Position numbers and translations under genes: made by a program
Notes under the pieces: model-generated
What the model was told of the DNA's origin: nothing
The model's input: the letters and a program-made list of their open reading frames with translations, nothing else
Database searches by the model: none
Source of the DNA: AcAMD-5 sp044343935
Lineage (GTDB): Bacteria > Actinomycetota > Actinomycetes > S36-B12 > UBA5976
DNA: 55,468 nucleotides
Direction: 5' to 3'
NCBI GenBank assembly: GCA_044343935.1
Contig: JBIJDU010000009.1
Location: 1 to 55,468, forward strand
In this document: one piece after another, positions 26,437 through 34,376 of the stretch
Layout of the letters: each line of letters opens with the position of its first letter
Numbering within the stretch: position 1 is the first letter of the stretch

Positions 26437-26706
26437 TCATCCTTCAAAGTCAATATCCACCCTCTGAGCATCTGGTAATTGAGCGTCCAGCGAGTTCCGG
26501 AATATTTCGCAGCCTTTCATGAATTGGTCACGAGATGGAACTTCAATCTGAATAGCAGATTTTTCTGGCAAGAGTCCCCATAATTTTGGTTGATACCAAC
26601 AGAGGTCATGTAAAGATGCATCTCTATGCTCTCGAATAGCTTCCCTTAGGGCCCTAATCTCTGAGATAAGTTCTTCCCTAGTTAAATTTTCTAAATCTTC
26701 GTCCAT
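26437..26706 (-). CDS. Conserved hypothetical protein, cassette gene 1
   Basis: The 89-residue soluble protein starts MDEDLENLTREELISEIRAL, a predicted helical, charged N-terminus, then has the conserved-looking segment HRDASLHDLCWYQPKLWGLL and ends near FRNSLDAQLPDAQ. I recall similar small proteins annotated as hypothetical in unrelated bacteria, but no function. The frame is open to 26781, but the upstream part is translated repeat B. TATTAT at 26713-26718 stands six bases before the ATG at 26706, which fits a leaderless transcript from the cassette's own promoter. The stop codon ends 3 bp from repeat A. Confidence 0.7.
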   Translation of the reverse strand: MDEDLENLTREELISEIRALREAIREHRDASLHDLCWYQPKLWGLLPEKSAIQIEVPSRDQFMKGCEIFRNSLDAQLPDAQRVDIDFEG

Positions 26707-26732
26707 ACATACATAATAGAACTTGATTAAAT

Positions 26733-26755
26733 GAAGAGTCGTCTTATAAGCCCGA
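26733..26755 (-). repeat. rnpB 3'-tail direct repeat, copy B (degenerate, middle)
   Basis: This copy matches the rnpB tail in the same orientation with a few substitutions: GTCGTCTTATAAGCCC stands for GTCGCCCTATAAGCCG. It divides the region into a 300-bp and a 480-bp unit with one gene each. Confidence 0.7.
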
Positions 26756-26792
26756 CTTGACAGCATATTGGAGTTCGTCATTAAGGTAAGGC

Positions 26793-27236
26793 GTGCTACC
26801 TGAAGATATTGTAAAAAGCCTATTGATGCGATTCGATCATCTTCATCTCAAAAAGACCTGGGGTGAAACTTCCCTATTTTTCAACCCTGACAAAAAATCA
26901 CCTAATGGCGCATATTTTCTCACCTTAAAGGAGAGTGACGGGGAAAACGACAAGGCTTCGGGCCTAGATAGAGATGGCATATTCCGGGTTTCTTTTGGGA
27001 TATCTCGAACTACTTATGAAAATCTATTTGGACCAAAACCACCTAGACCTGCAAAAGGTGAAGTAGTGCAAACCGGTCACGATTTCACGCAAACCAATCA
27101 GCTAATGCCACATCCAATTTATGCGTGGATGAATTGGATACAAATTCTAAATCCATCGACAAAAACCTGGGAATCTATGCAGGAATTAATTCAAGAGTCA
27201 TACCAACTGTCTAAGACTCGTTTTGAGAAGAGATAA
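26793..27236 (+). CDS. DUF6194-like protein, cassette gene 2
   Basis: The 147-residue soluble protein resembles DUF6194 proteins: an alpha-beta layout with an FFNPDKKSPNGAYFLTL strand region, a LDRDGIFRVSFGISRTTYE segment near residue 70 and a PHPIYAWMNWIQILNPS segment near the C-terminus. The fold recalls YjbR-like DNA-mimic proteins, but that is only a guess. GTG at 26793 follows AAGG at good spacing. The TAA stop (27234-27236) overlaps the first bases of repeat C, so the gene runs into the 3' end of rnpB on the opposite strand. Confidence 0.72.
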   Translation: MLPEDIVKSLLMRFDHLHLKKTWGETSLFFNPDKKSPNGAYFLTLKESDGENDKASGLDRDGIFRVSFGISRTTYENLFGPKPPRPAKGEVVQTGHDFTQTNQLMPHPIYAWMNWIQILNPSTKTWESMQELIQESYQLSKTRFEKR

Positions 27237-27257
27237 GAAGAGTCGCCCTATAAGCCG
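27235..27257 (-). repeat. rnpB 3'-tail direct repeat, copy C (within rnpB)
   Basis: This is the functional copy that forms the 3' strand of helix P1 of RNase P RNA. It is identical over 23 bases to copy A. Confidence 0.85.
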
Positions 27258-27588
27258 GATTCTGTTAAAGATAATCATCCATCTGGGATAGTTATTGCTA
27301 ACTACCTCGGTGCAACCTACCCATGAACTCAGCGAGCAGCTTCATCGTTCACGAACCAACTTGCGTTGATTTTGGTCTTGCTCCGGGTGGGGTTTACCTA
27401 GCTGGATTAGTCACCTAATCCACTGGTGAGCTCTTACCTCACCGTTTCACCCTTACCTATTGCTAGGCGGTTTATTTTCTGTGGCACTTTCCCGCGGGTC
27501 ACCCCGGGTGGCCGTTAGCCATCACCCTGCTCTGTGGAGTCCGGACTTTCCTCGATCTTGCGACCGCGATTACCCGGGCAACTCTCAC
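27238..27588 (-). ncRNA. rnpB: RNase P RNA, bacterial class A
   Basis: The RNA is the catalytic part of RNase P, which cuts the 5' leader from tRNA precursors. Universal segments are clear on the minus strand: GAGGAAAGTCCGGACTCC near the 5' end, GGGTGAAACGGTGAGGTAAG then AGCTCACC in the middle, and AGAATCCGGCTTATAG near the 3' end. Helix P1 forms between GAGTTGCCC (27584-27576) and GGGCGACTC near 27242-27250, with one G-U pair, which fixes both ends within a few bases. No terminator follows directly; the nearest lies 830 bp downstream beyond repeat A. Confidence 0.97.
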
Positions 27589-27628
27589 CTAATGGTAAAC
27601 CAGGCGAAACTGGGTTTGGTTTTGGGAG

Positions 27629-28048
27629 TTATGCCGGCTGAGATTGCAGATGTTTTTTGATGTCTTTTGCAATTGCCCAAGCCCAATAAAACAAGCCAAA
27701 CTGGAGTGGCAATCTGGCATAGGCAAATAATTGCTCGGTTAGCTCTCGATCAGAATAGTCAATAGCCATATAGATATTTGCTGGATAAACCGCAATAAAC
27801 AATGCCAGTGCCGACCAGGCCCCAAGTAATCGAATATTTTGATTTAAAAACTTATCAGTGATTGGCGCTAGCAACATTGCTGCCACAACTAACTCCGCTA
27901 CCCCACTTAAGTATGTCCAAAATCTTGCCTCGCCAGGCAAAAACGGTGGCACAATTGCATCAAGCTGCGCTGGGAAAGCAAAGTGGCCAACACCAGTCAA
28001 TATCAACATGATGGCCATACCTCTGCCAGTTGTAAATTTTTTCGTCAT
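27629..28048 (-). CDS. DoxX-like small membrane protein
   Basis: The protein of about 139 residues has four hydrophobic segments and the DoxX-family pattern ILTGVGHFAFPAQLDAIVPPFLP then YLSGVAELVVAAMLL. The ATG at 28048 has AGGAG seven bases upstream, so it was preferred over the ATG at 28054. DoxX-like proteins occur in membrane redox complexes, but the role of this subgroup is unknown. It is the last gene of a run on the minus strand with RNase H, zinc-ribbon and Nif3-like genes, just before rnpB. Confidence 0.8.
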   Translation of the reverse strand: MTKKFTTGRGMAIMLILTGVGHFAFPAQLDAIVPPFLPGEARFWTYLSGVAELVVAAMLLAPITDKFLNQNIRLLGAWSALALFIAVYPANIYMAIDYSDRELTEQLFAYARLPLQFGLFYWAWAIAKDIKKHLQSQPA

Positions 28049-28058
28049 GGCCATTCTC

Positions 28059-28472
28059 CTAATTGCTATAACTGTCTAGCGCTTGATTTACTAATAGATC
28101 CGCATCAAAATTATCGTCGCGTCGAACCCATTTATACGTCACTTGGTCATGTGGCAGTATTTCTCTAGCTTTAAGCGCTAACTCTCTTAATCCTGGATGT
28201 TTGATTTTCCAATTTCCACTCATCTGTTCTACCACTAATTTAGAATCCATCCGCACCTCAACAGTAGCAGTTGCATCTAATTGCTTAACGAGTTCCAGTG
28301 CCGCTATTAATCCCGAATATTCCGCATAGTTATTTGTCTGAGTTCCAAGAAATTCTTTTGCTTCGGCGAGCACCTCAAATGTAGCAGCGTCTCTTACTAG
28401 TGCACCATAAGCTGAAGGACCCGGATTGCCACGAGAGCCGCCATCGGCTTCTGCAATAAATTTAGGCGTCAT
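28059..28472 (-). CDS. RNase HI-like ribonuclease
   Basis: The 137-residue protein is an RNase H fold of the reverse-transcriptase-like type. The acidic catalytic residues are visible: Asp10 in EADGGSRGNPGP, Glu in NNYAEYSGL, Asp in VRMDSKLV and Asp in RDDNFDADLL. It would cut RNA in RNA-DNA hybrids. The ATG at 28472 overlaps the upstream TGA as ATGA, so the start is firm and translation coupled. In mycobacteria the homologue is fused to a CobC-like phosphatase domain; here that domain is absent. Confidence 0.9.
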   Translation of the reverse strand: MTPKFIAEADGGSRGNPGPSAYGALVRDAATFEVLAEAKEFLGTQTNNYAEYSGLIAALELVKQLDATATVEVRMDSKLVVEQMSGNWKIKHPGLRELALKAREILPHDQVTYKWVRRDDNFDADLLVNQALDSYSN

Positions 28473-29191
28473 CGAACTAAGATTCTGCGACACTCATCAC
28501 ACCGGACTACTTCATCAGCCGAAGCAGCATTAATTGCAGCTAGATCTGTTGCGCTTACTTCAATTCGACATCCACCACAGGTTTTTCCAGATAACGCAGC
28601 AGCCCCAATGCCGCCATGGTCTGCTCTTATCTTGTCATAAAGCTTCAGAAGCTCCGCATCAATTCCCAATCGCATTTCAGATGAGAGCGCCACCTTTACT
28701 TGCTTCTCAGCATTTATCTCAGCCAGAATTGCGCTTACTTGAGCATTTAGTTCATTAAATTTTTCCTTTAGTTCAGTCAAAACTTCTTCCTGCTCATCAA
28801 CTAACTTTTGTGCGGCTTCCACTTGGGACATTATTTCTAGCTCTTCATCTTCAAGAGTGGCTTGTCGTCGCTTAAGGGTGTCAAGTTCATGCTGCATATT
28901 CACTAAATCTTTTGCTGACAAAGTGCCGCCATCAACTAGCGAGGTATCACGCTCAATGCGCAATCGAACCTGCTCCACATCAGCATCAGCTCGTTTCACC
29001 AATATTTGCAAATCTGCGACCGCAGTTTTTCGAGCAACTAATTCGTTTTCGGCAATTGGCACCGCAGTGCGCGCTGCATCTAATTCTTTAGCAAGCGGTA
29101 GGGATTTGGCTTTGTGATTAAGTTGATCGATCGCAGTTTCTACTTGCTGCAAATCTAATAATCTTGCCTGCTGCTCAACTGATGCTTTCAT
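28469..29191 (-). CDS. Coiled-coil zinc-ribbon protein (zf-RING_7 / C4-type)
   Basis: The 240-residue product is a long helical hairpin (about residues 10-180) ending in a zinc ribbon with two Cys pairs, TCGGC and RCDEC. The start at 29191 overlaps the Nif3-like stop as ATGA. The order Nif3-like, zinc-ribbon, RNase H is the same in mycobacteria (the Rv2230c-Rv2228c set), which supports a shared but still unclear nucleic-acid role. Confidence 0.88.
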   Translation of the reverse strand: MKASVEQQARLLDLQQVETAIDQLNHKAKSLPLAKELDAARTAVPIAENELVARKTAVADLQILVKRADADVEQVRLRIERDTSLVDGGTLSAKDLVNMQHELDTLKRRQATLEDEELEIMSQVEAAQKLVDEQEEVLTELKEKFNELNAQVSAILAEINAEKQVKVALSSEMRLGIDAELLKLYDKIRADHGGIGAAALSGKTCGGCRIEVSATDLAAINAASADEVVRCDECRRILVR

Positions 29192-30006
29192 TGGGACCTG
29201 CTCGTTATGACCTGGCCATGCCAAGGATCAGTGCAAATATCTGATACCGCAGTGGCAATCAATGGAAACTCCTGATTTAGTTTTTTCGCAAGCGTGGCTA
29301 ACCATAGCCACTCACTGGCCCAATGGGAAACATTAATCAGGGCAATCGGACTATTTGCCTGGTGATCCAACGCAGCATGATGCTTAATATCTGCTGTCAG
29401 GTAAGCATCAACATCTAATTGCGCTACCGCAGGCAGCAAGCCAGCACCTGATCCGCCGCAAACCGCAATACGGCTAATTGCTTGATTCGGATCGCCTGCG
29501 AATTTTACTCCAGCGAAATTGTCTGGAAGCACGCTTGCTACTTGCCGAGCCAAATCTGCTAACTTGATCGAATTAGCAAAATAACCAACTCTGCCTGTGC
29601 CGACCATTTCAGTCGGATTAGAAATTGAGTGTTCGGTGATTGCGCCGATAGCAGTCATAATTGCATCCGAAACACCATCTACCGCATTATCTGCGTTGGT
29701 ATGGGCAGCGTAAATTGCAATTTTTTGCTCGGCGGCGAACTTAATCATCCGAGCAATGTGTGCTTGAGTGACGATACCTGGAACCTCAGCTAGGTAAAGC
29801 GGATGATGTGCAATTAATAAGTTTGCACCAAGATCGGCTGCCTGGGCGAGAGTTGATTCAGTGATATCAACTGTAAGTAATATTGACGTGACCGATGCGG
29901 CCGGATCACCAACGCTCAACCCGATCTGATCCCACTCATCAGCTAATTCAATTGGATACCATCGTTCCACTGCTTTAACAACTGAGGAAATAGTGACCAC
30001 ACCCAT
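29188..30006 (-). CDS. Nif3-like dinuclear metal centre protein
   Basis: The 272-residue protein has the Nif3/YqfO family motifs: LADEWDQIGLSVGDP near the start, LIAHHPLY with metal-binding His residues, AAHTNADNAVDGV, and a C-terminal NVSHWASEW segment with another ligand His and Glu. Family members form ring hexamers with two metal ions per subunit. Some act as GTP cyclohydrolase-like or nucleotide hydrolases, but a general function is not settled. It leads the operon with the zinc-ribbon and RNase H genes. Confidence 0.9.
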   Translation of the reverse strand: MGVVTISSVVKAVERWYPIELADEWDQIGLSVGDPAASVTSILLTVDITESTLAQAADLGANLLIAHHPLYLAEVPGIVTQAHIARMIKFAAEQKIAIYAAHTNADNAVDGVSDAIMTAIGAITEHSISNPTEMVGTGRVGYFANSIKLADLARQVASVLPDNFAGVKFAGDPNQAISRIAVCGGSGAGLLPAVAQLDVDAYLTADIKHHAALDHQANSPIALINVSHWASEWLWLATLAKKLNQEFPLIATAVSDICTDPWHGQVITSRSQ

Positions 30007-30052
30007 AGGGAAAAGATAGTGGTTAAACCCAGATCAGTCCTAGAATCGCGTT

Positions 30053-30427
30053 ATGACTGAAGCAACTGATCACCACCACGACCACGGCAAGAATGTTCTA
30101 GCCGAATTAGTTCCACTTGGGCGCGAATTACGAGCGCTAATTCCCGATGTTTATGAAGCATTTGCCAAGTTATCTGCTGCAGCTAATCAGCCCGGCGAAC
30201 TTGATGCAAAAACTAAAGAATTTATCGCAATGGCTATTGCTATCGCGAGTCACTGTGATGGGTGCATTGCTTCCCATGCCCGTGGGCTCGCGGTGAAAGG
30301 TGCTACCGAACAAGAAGTAGCAGAGTTAATCGGCGTCTGCATTCAAATGATGGGGGGCCCTGGAACTGTTTATGGGCCGCGAGCATTTGCTGCATTCAAG
30401 TCATTTCAAACTGGTACCACCGCTTAA
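30053..30427 (+). CDS. Carboxymuconolactone decarboxylase/AhpD-like protein
   Basis: The 124-residue protein has the AhpD-type redox motif CDGCIASHARG (two Cys three apart, with His four after the second) near residue 75, and a family-typical GGPGTVYGPRA end. The N-terminus is rich in His (DHHHDHG), possibly metal-binding. Such proteins are small alkylhydroperoxidases or thiol-disulfide adaptors. It lies 3 bp before the aldose epimerase gene on the same strand, so they are likely co-transcribed. Confidence 0.87.
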   Translation: MTEATDHHHDHGKNVLAELVPLGRELRALIPDVYEAFAKLSAAANQPGELDAKTKEFIAMAIAIASHCDGCIASHARGLAVKGATEQEVAELIGVCIQMMGGPGTVYGPRAFAAFKSFQTGTTA

Positions 30428-30430
30428 CTA

Positions 30431-31225
30431 ATGATGATCACGCTCTCATCAGATCGAGCCATTTTGGTCATTGATCCGACAGATGGTGGTCGAATCGCTT
30501 CAATGGTTATTGATGGCTATGAATTACTTCGCGATGAAAAATTTAATACCGAACAATCCATATTTGGTTATGGCAGTTTTCCGATGGCGCCCTATGCCGG
30601 CCGAATTAGGCACGGCAAGTTTGAATTCGATGGCATTTCTTATCAGTTAGAAAATTTAGCTGATCCACCGCATGCGTTGCATGGCACGGCAATTTATCAA
30701 TCTTGGAACATTGATCAGCAGTCTGATACCGCCTGTCAAATCTCAACAGATATTGCGGCAGGCTGGCCATTTTGCGGCAGCTTAAATCAAAGTTTTCAAT
30801 TAGATAGTGACAAAATAACTATGACTATTTCGTTAACCGCAATAGATCGAATGCCAGGCTGGGTTGGATTTCATCCTTGGTTTCGAAAAGAAATCAACTC
30901 GGAAAAAATTCAATTGACGGCAGACTTTAGCCAGATGTACGTTAGAGATAACGAAAAAGTTGCAACAAAAACAATTGCGCCACCAAAACCGCTGCCTTGG
31001 GATGATTGCTTCATCGGAGTTGAACCCAACATTAAATTACGCTGGGGAGATTTGCTTGAATTAAAACTGTTTAGCAACTTTCCTTACTGGGTGATTTACT
31101 CAGCCCCAAACGATGCCCTTTGCATCGAACCACAATCAGCTCCACCAAATGCGATCGAGCTAGGGAAACATCAGATTTTAGAACCTGGCGAGTCAGTAAC
31201 GCTTGAATTTCAGATTTGGTTCTAA
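30431..31225 (+). CDS. Aldose 1-epimerase family protein
   Basis: The 264-residue protein is of the galactose-mutarotase-like beta-sandwich. It has FGYGSFPMAPYAGRIRHGKF near the start with the sugar-binding Arg, the DPPHALHGTA segment with the conserved catalytic His, the WVGFHPWFRK segment with the second His, and a CIEPQSAPPNA segment with the catalytic Glu. These are the key residues of GalM-type enzymes. The exact sugar is not known. Its stop abuts the convergent YajQ gene. Confidence 0.9.
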   Translation: MMITLSSDRAILVIDPTDGGRIASMVIDGYELLRDEKFNTEQSIFGYGSFPMAPYAGRIRHGKFEFDGISYQLENLADPPHALHGTAIYQSWNIDQQSDTACQISTDIAAGWPFCGSLNQSFQLDSDKITMTISLTAIDRMPGWVGFHPWFRKEINSEKIQLTADFSQMYVRDNEKVATKTIAPPKPLPWDDCFIGVEPNIKLRWGDLLELKLFSNFPYWVIYSAPNDALCIEPQSAPPNAIELGKHQILEPGESVTLEFQIWF

Positions 31226-31714
31226 TTATCTGAAGTTCGTAAACTGGACAGCAAAGTCAAAATCCTTCGCTTTGATCAGCGCCATTGTTACCTGCAGATC
31301 ATCTTTACTTTTACTAGAAACCCGCAGCTCATCTCCTTGAATCTGTGACTTAACAGATTTAGGCCCTTCATCTCGAATAACTTTGCTAACTTTCTTCGCA
31401 TTTTCGCTCGAAATGCCTTCTTTTATAGTTGCCACAATTGAATAGGTTTTTCCGGACAATTGCGGCTCACCGGTATCAAGTTGCTTAAGTGACAACTGGC
31501 GCTTAACCCACTTGTCCTTAACCACATCAAGCGCTGCTTTGCATCGCTCTTCAGTATCTGCCGTGACTTTGATCTTGTCGCCGGCATACTCAATCTCAGC
31601 ACCCGTATTCTTAAAATCAAATCTAGTTGCAATCTCGCGAACCGCTTGGTTGACTGCATTGTCAACTTCCATCCGGTCAGCCTTGCTTACGATGTCAAAA
31701 GAGAAATCAGCCAT
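31226..31714 (-). CDS. YajQ family nucleotide-binding protein
   Basis: The 162-residue product starts MADFSFDIVSKADRMEVDNA (hallmark FDIVSK) and contains RFDFKNT and the repeated KVSKVIRDEGPKSVKSQIQ and ELRVSSKSKDDLQ segments of YajQ proteins. Some homologues bind cyclic di-GMP and act as effectors; whether this one does is unknown. It has two RRM-like subdomains and normal length. It stands alone between convergent and divergent neighbours. Confidence 0.93.
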   Translation of the reverse strand: MADFSFDIVSKADRMEVDNAVNQAVREIATRFDFKNTGAEIEYAGDKIKVTADTEERCKAALDVVKDKWVKRQLSLKQLDTGEPQLSGKTYSIVATIKEGISSENAKKVSKVIRDEGPKSVKSQIQGDELRVSSKSKDDLQVTMALIKAKDFDFAVQFTNFR

Positions 31715-31797
31715 GAGCCCACCATATTCCCAGTTAGGAATTCGAACAAGTTGCCACTTCGATTAGGCTGTGTCCAATTGAATTAAGGGGGTGGGCG

Positions 31798-32376
31798 TTG
31801 CGCACTGAAGTAGAAACTACGATCACACCAACGATAGGGCTGCGCCGAAGATTGACGGTGTTCTTTCGACCTATCTTGGCAATTCCAGCCATTTTTATTG
31901 TCAGCCTAGTTGCACCAACTCTTGAGGGCGCAGGTGCGCTGCCATTGCTTATCGCATTAGTAATGGTGCTGTTTTACTCATATCCAGCATGGCTAATTGT
32001 TTTTTCGCATGCCATGCTTGAGTTTGCTACCAAAACTAATGCTTACGTCTTTTTGCTAACCGATAGTTATCCAAATTTCAACCAGTCAACTGACATAAAG
32101 ATAATGCTGCCAGATATTGCTGAAGGGAAAGCGCTAAACCGATGGCTGCCACTAATAAAGTGGTTGTTAGCAATTCCGCATTATGTTGTGATTGCAATAG
32201 CAACTCCAGGTGTTTACGCAATTGTGCTCTATAACTGGATAGTTATTTTGATAACTGGAAAATACTCGGGAACGGGCAGTAAGTTCATTATTGGATACAT
32301 TTCATATCTAAATCGAATTGCGGGCTATGCCTTTGCCATGGTTACTGATTCTTATCCGAGGATAATTACTAAATGA
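31798..32376 (+). CDS. DUF4389 membrane protein
   Basis: The 192-residue protein has four hydrophobic segments and two DUF4389-like units: RRLTVFFRPILAIPAIF and, later, LNRWLPLIKWLLAIPHYV. It probably begins at TTG 31798, with AAGGGGG seven bases upstream. Its stop overlaps the HDAC-like gene start by 4 bp (ATGA), so the two are coupled. The family has no known function. Confidence 0.78.
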   Translation: MRTEVETTITPTIGLRRRLTVFFRPILAIPAIFIVSLVAPTLEGAGALPLLIALVMVLFYSYPAWLIVFSHAMLEFATKTNAYVFLLTDSYPNFNQSTDIKIMLPDIAEGKALNRWLPLIKWLLAIPHYVVIAIATPGVYAIVLYNWIVILITGKYSGTGSKFIIGYISYLNRIAGYAFAMVTDSYPRIITK

Positions 32377-33491
32377 CAACCACGGGATATCTTTACCATG
32401 AAGTATTTGGATGGCATGACACCGGAACTTTTGTCGGCGATATGCCAGCAGATCCGGCTCGTGGACTTCAGCCGTACCACAACTACGAGCATGCTGATAC
32501 GAAACGCAGAATTCATGAATTGATTGTGGTTTCAGGATTAGTTAAACATCTAAAACGAATTGAACCCAGATTAGCCACTGAAGCAGAGTTGCGACTAGTT
32601 CACACCCAACGACATATTGATTACATCAAAACACAATCGGAAACTCGGCTTGGCGGTGATGCTGGCGACTTAACAACTCCTTTTGGGAAAGGTGCCTATG
32701 AAATTACCAGCTTAGGCGTTGGTGGAATTTTAGAAATGGTAGATGCCCTTTACCGAAATGAGATAACTAATGGCTATGCCCTAGTTCGACCACCAGGACA
32801 CCATGCCGTGCCAGATCAAGGAATGGGATATTGCCTATTTGCAAATGGATCAATTGCAGTTAAGTATGCCCAACAAAAACATAACGTTGGTCGCATTGCA
32901 GTAGTTGACTGGGATGTTCACCATGGCAATGGCACCCAAGATGTGTTCTACGATGATCCAAGCGTATTAACTATCTCAATCCATCAAGATCGACTCTACC
33001 CTCATCACACTGGATTGCGGGAGGAGCAAGGATCAAATAATGGTTTTGGTACCAACCTAAATATTCCGCTATCAGCAGGTGTTGGAAATGCGGGCTACAA
33101 AAAGGTTTTCTCTGAGATAGTCATTCCTGCGCTTCGAAAATTCAAACCAGAGCTAATTTTCGTTGCTTCTGGATTTGATTCATGCGTATTTGATCCGCTG
33201 GGTCGGATGTTGTTAACGGCATCTGGTTACACTGAATTGACCAAGCAATTAATGGATGTTGCAGCTGAAGTTGCGCAAGGTCGAATTCTGATGACCCATG
33301 AGGGTGGTTACAACGCTGTCTACTCTCCTATTTGTGGTCAAGCAGTGCTACAGCAACTATCAGGTATCAAGATGCTCGATGATCCATTTGCTGATTCGGT
33401 CGACAACTACCCAAGCCAGCAACTCAATTCGCTGCAAGAGCAGGAAATTGCGCTAGCAGCAGCACTATTAATCGAATTGCCGTCTCATTAA
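32373..33491 (+). CDS. Class II histone-deacetylase-like amidohydrolase
   Basis: The 372-residue protein has the arginase-deacetylase fold with RPPGHHA (paired catalytic His) near residue 140, VVDWDVHHGNGTQ (zinc-binding Asp and His), SIHQDRLYPHHTG, ASGFDS (second zinc Asp) and THEGGYN near the end. It resembles bacterial acetylpolyamine amidohydrolase/class II HDAC proteins. Substrates in bacteria are acetylated polyamines or proteins, which cannot be chosen here. Translation is coupled to the DUF4389 gene upstream, and the 3' end overlaps the convergent DUF3445 gene by 24 bp. Confidence 0.9.
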   Translation: MTTTGYLYHEVFGWHDTGTFVGDMPADPARGLQPYHNYEHADTKRRIHELIVVSGLVKHLKRIEPRLATEAELRLVHTQRHIDYIKTQSETRLGGDAGDLTTPFGKGAYEITSLGVGGILEMVDALYRNEITNGYALVRPPGHHAVPDQGMGYCLFANGSIAVKYAQQKHNVGRIAVVDWDVHHGNGTQDVFYDDPSVLTISIHQDRLYPHHTGLREEQGSNNGFGTNLNIPLSAGVGNAGYKKVFSEIVIPALRKFKPELIFVASGFDSCVFDPLGRMLLTASGYTELTKQLMDVAAEVAQGRILMTHEGGYNAVYSPICGQAVLQQLSGIKMLDDPFADSVDNYPSQQLNSLQEQEIALAAALLIELPSH

Positions 33492-34340
33492 ATAATCAAC
33501 TAATGCTTGGTGATCTTGCGTTAGCCCCTTATAGGCAATGGTGTCTGGCGTCATGGAATTTATCGTTTGCCCAAATGCTTGAGCATTGGCGGGCTGCGCC
33601 AATAACTGTGCTAGCGGTTCAACTCGATTTCTAATTGTGAATAACACATGATCGCCATCGACTAACTTGGTCAAAGTTTGTCGCTCGGTTCGCCACCAAT
33701 AATCTGCTGGATCTGCGGTTTGTGGCGCAGCAGTTGGTTGATGAAGGATCGGTTCTTGATGCAGCGCCCAATTAAGCCGCCACACTTGCCGATCTGAACT
33801 TAATTTATCAAAGGTAAGACTCATTGCCGGTTGCAGCACTTCTTGATAGCCAGGGACTGGATCGTGAATTTGATCCAGATGCTTTCCCATTTTTTCAGCT
33901 AACTGCCATCTAGATGGATAAATAACTGCAGCTGCCGTAAGCAGCCATTGATTATCCACTTTCGAAATCAAACATAAATCCTCACCGATTACGTGAGCCA
34001 ACTGCAAAAATGGGTGATCTTGAAACACATCAACTGTGCATTGCGATGGCAGATGGGTAACCACGTTTTCACTTGATACCAGATATTCATCAGCATGAAA
34101 TTCTTTTAGATTATCCAGAATCATTTCTGCGAATCTGGTAGCAGGTTCTTCATAACCTGGTAGTTCGCCAAACACCTGTGAGCGCTTAGTTGAGATCAAT
34201 TGCTTTCGTTCCAACAACTGAGCGGGTAACTCAGGTCCAGTCTCAATCCAACTTTCTGCTGGCATGGTTCGCAGCCCCATCATCAACCGAAACGGTTTAC
34301 CGTCAGCTGGGGGCGGATACACGTAGTCGCTGCCTGCCAT
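33468..34340 (-). CDS. DUF3445 / heme-dependent oxidative N-demethylase-like protein
   Basis: The protein of about 290 residues shows DUF3445 features: PFRLMMGLRTMPAESWIE near the start, VIGEDLCLI, a PSRWQLAEKMGKHLDQIHDPVPGY segment recognised by its PSRW and IHDPVP parts, VWRLNWALH, and RTERQTLTKL followed by LFTIRNRVEPL. Studied members are heme proteins that demethylate amines. ATG 34340 was chosen over TTG 34367, which would run into the divergent GNAT gene. The 36-bp gap means both promoters overlap. Substrate unknown. Confidence 0.82.
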   Translation of the reverse strand: MAGSDYVYPPPADGKPFRLMMGLRTMPAESWIETGPELPAQLLERKQLISTKRSQVFGELPGYEEPATRFAEMILDNLKEFHADEYLVSSENVVTHLPSQCTVDVFQDHPFLQLAHVIGEDLCLISKVDNQWLLTAAAVIYPSRWQLAEKMGKHLDQIHDPVPGYQEVLQPAMSLTFDKLSSDRQVWRLNWALHQEPILHQPTAAPQTADPADYWWRTERQTLTKLVDGDHVLFTIRNRVEPLAQLLAQPANAQAFGQTINSMTPDTIAYKGLTQDHQALVDYLMRRQFD

Positions 34341-34376
34341 ACCCAAATCTTGGCCTATCTTTGGCAAGATCGGCTC

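Noticed and set aside
26707..26781. N-terminal extension of the 89-residue cassette protein
   Set aside because: The extra residues are translated from tail repeat B, and the -10 box before ATG 26706 argues for the shorter form.
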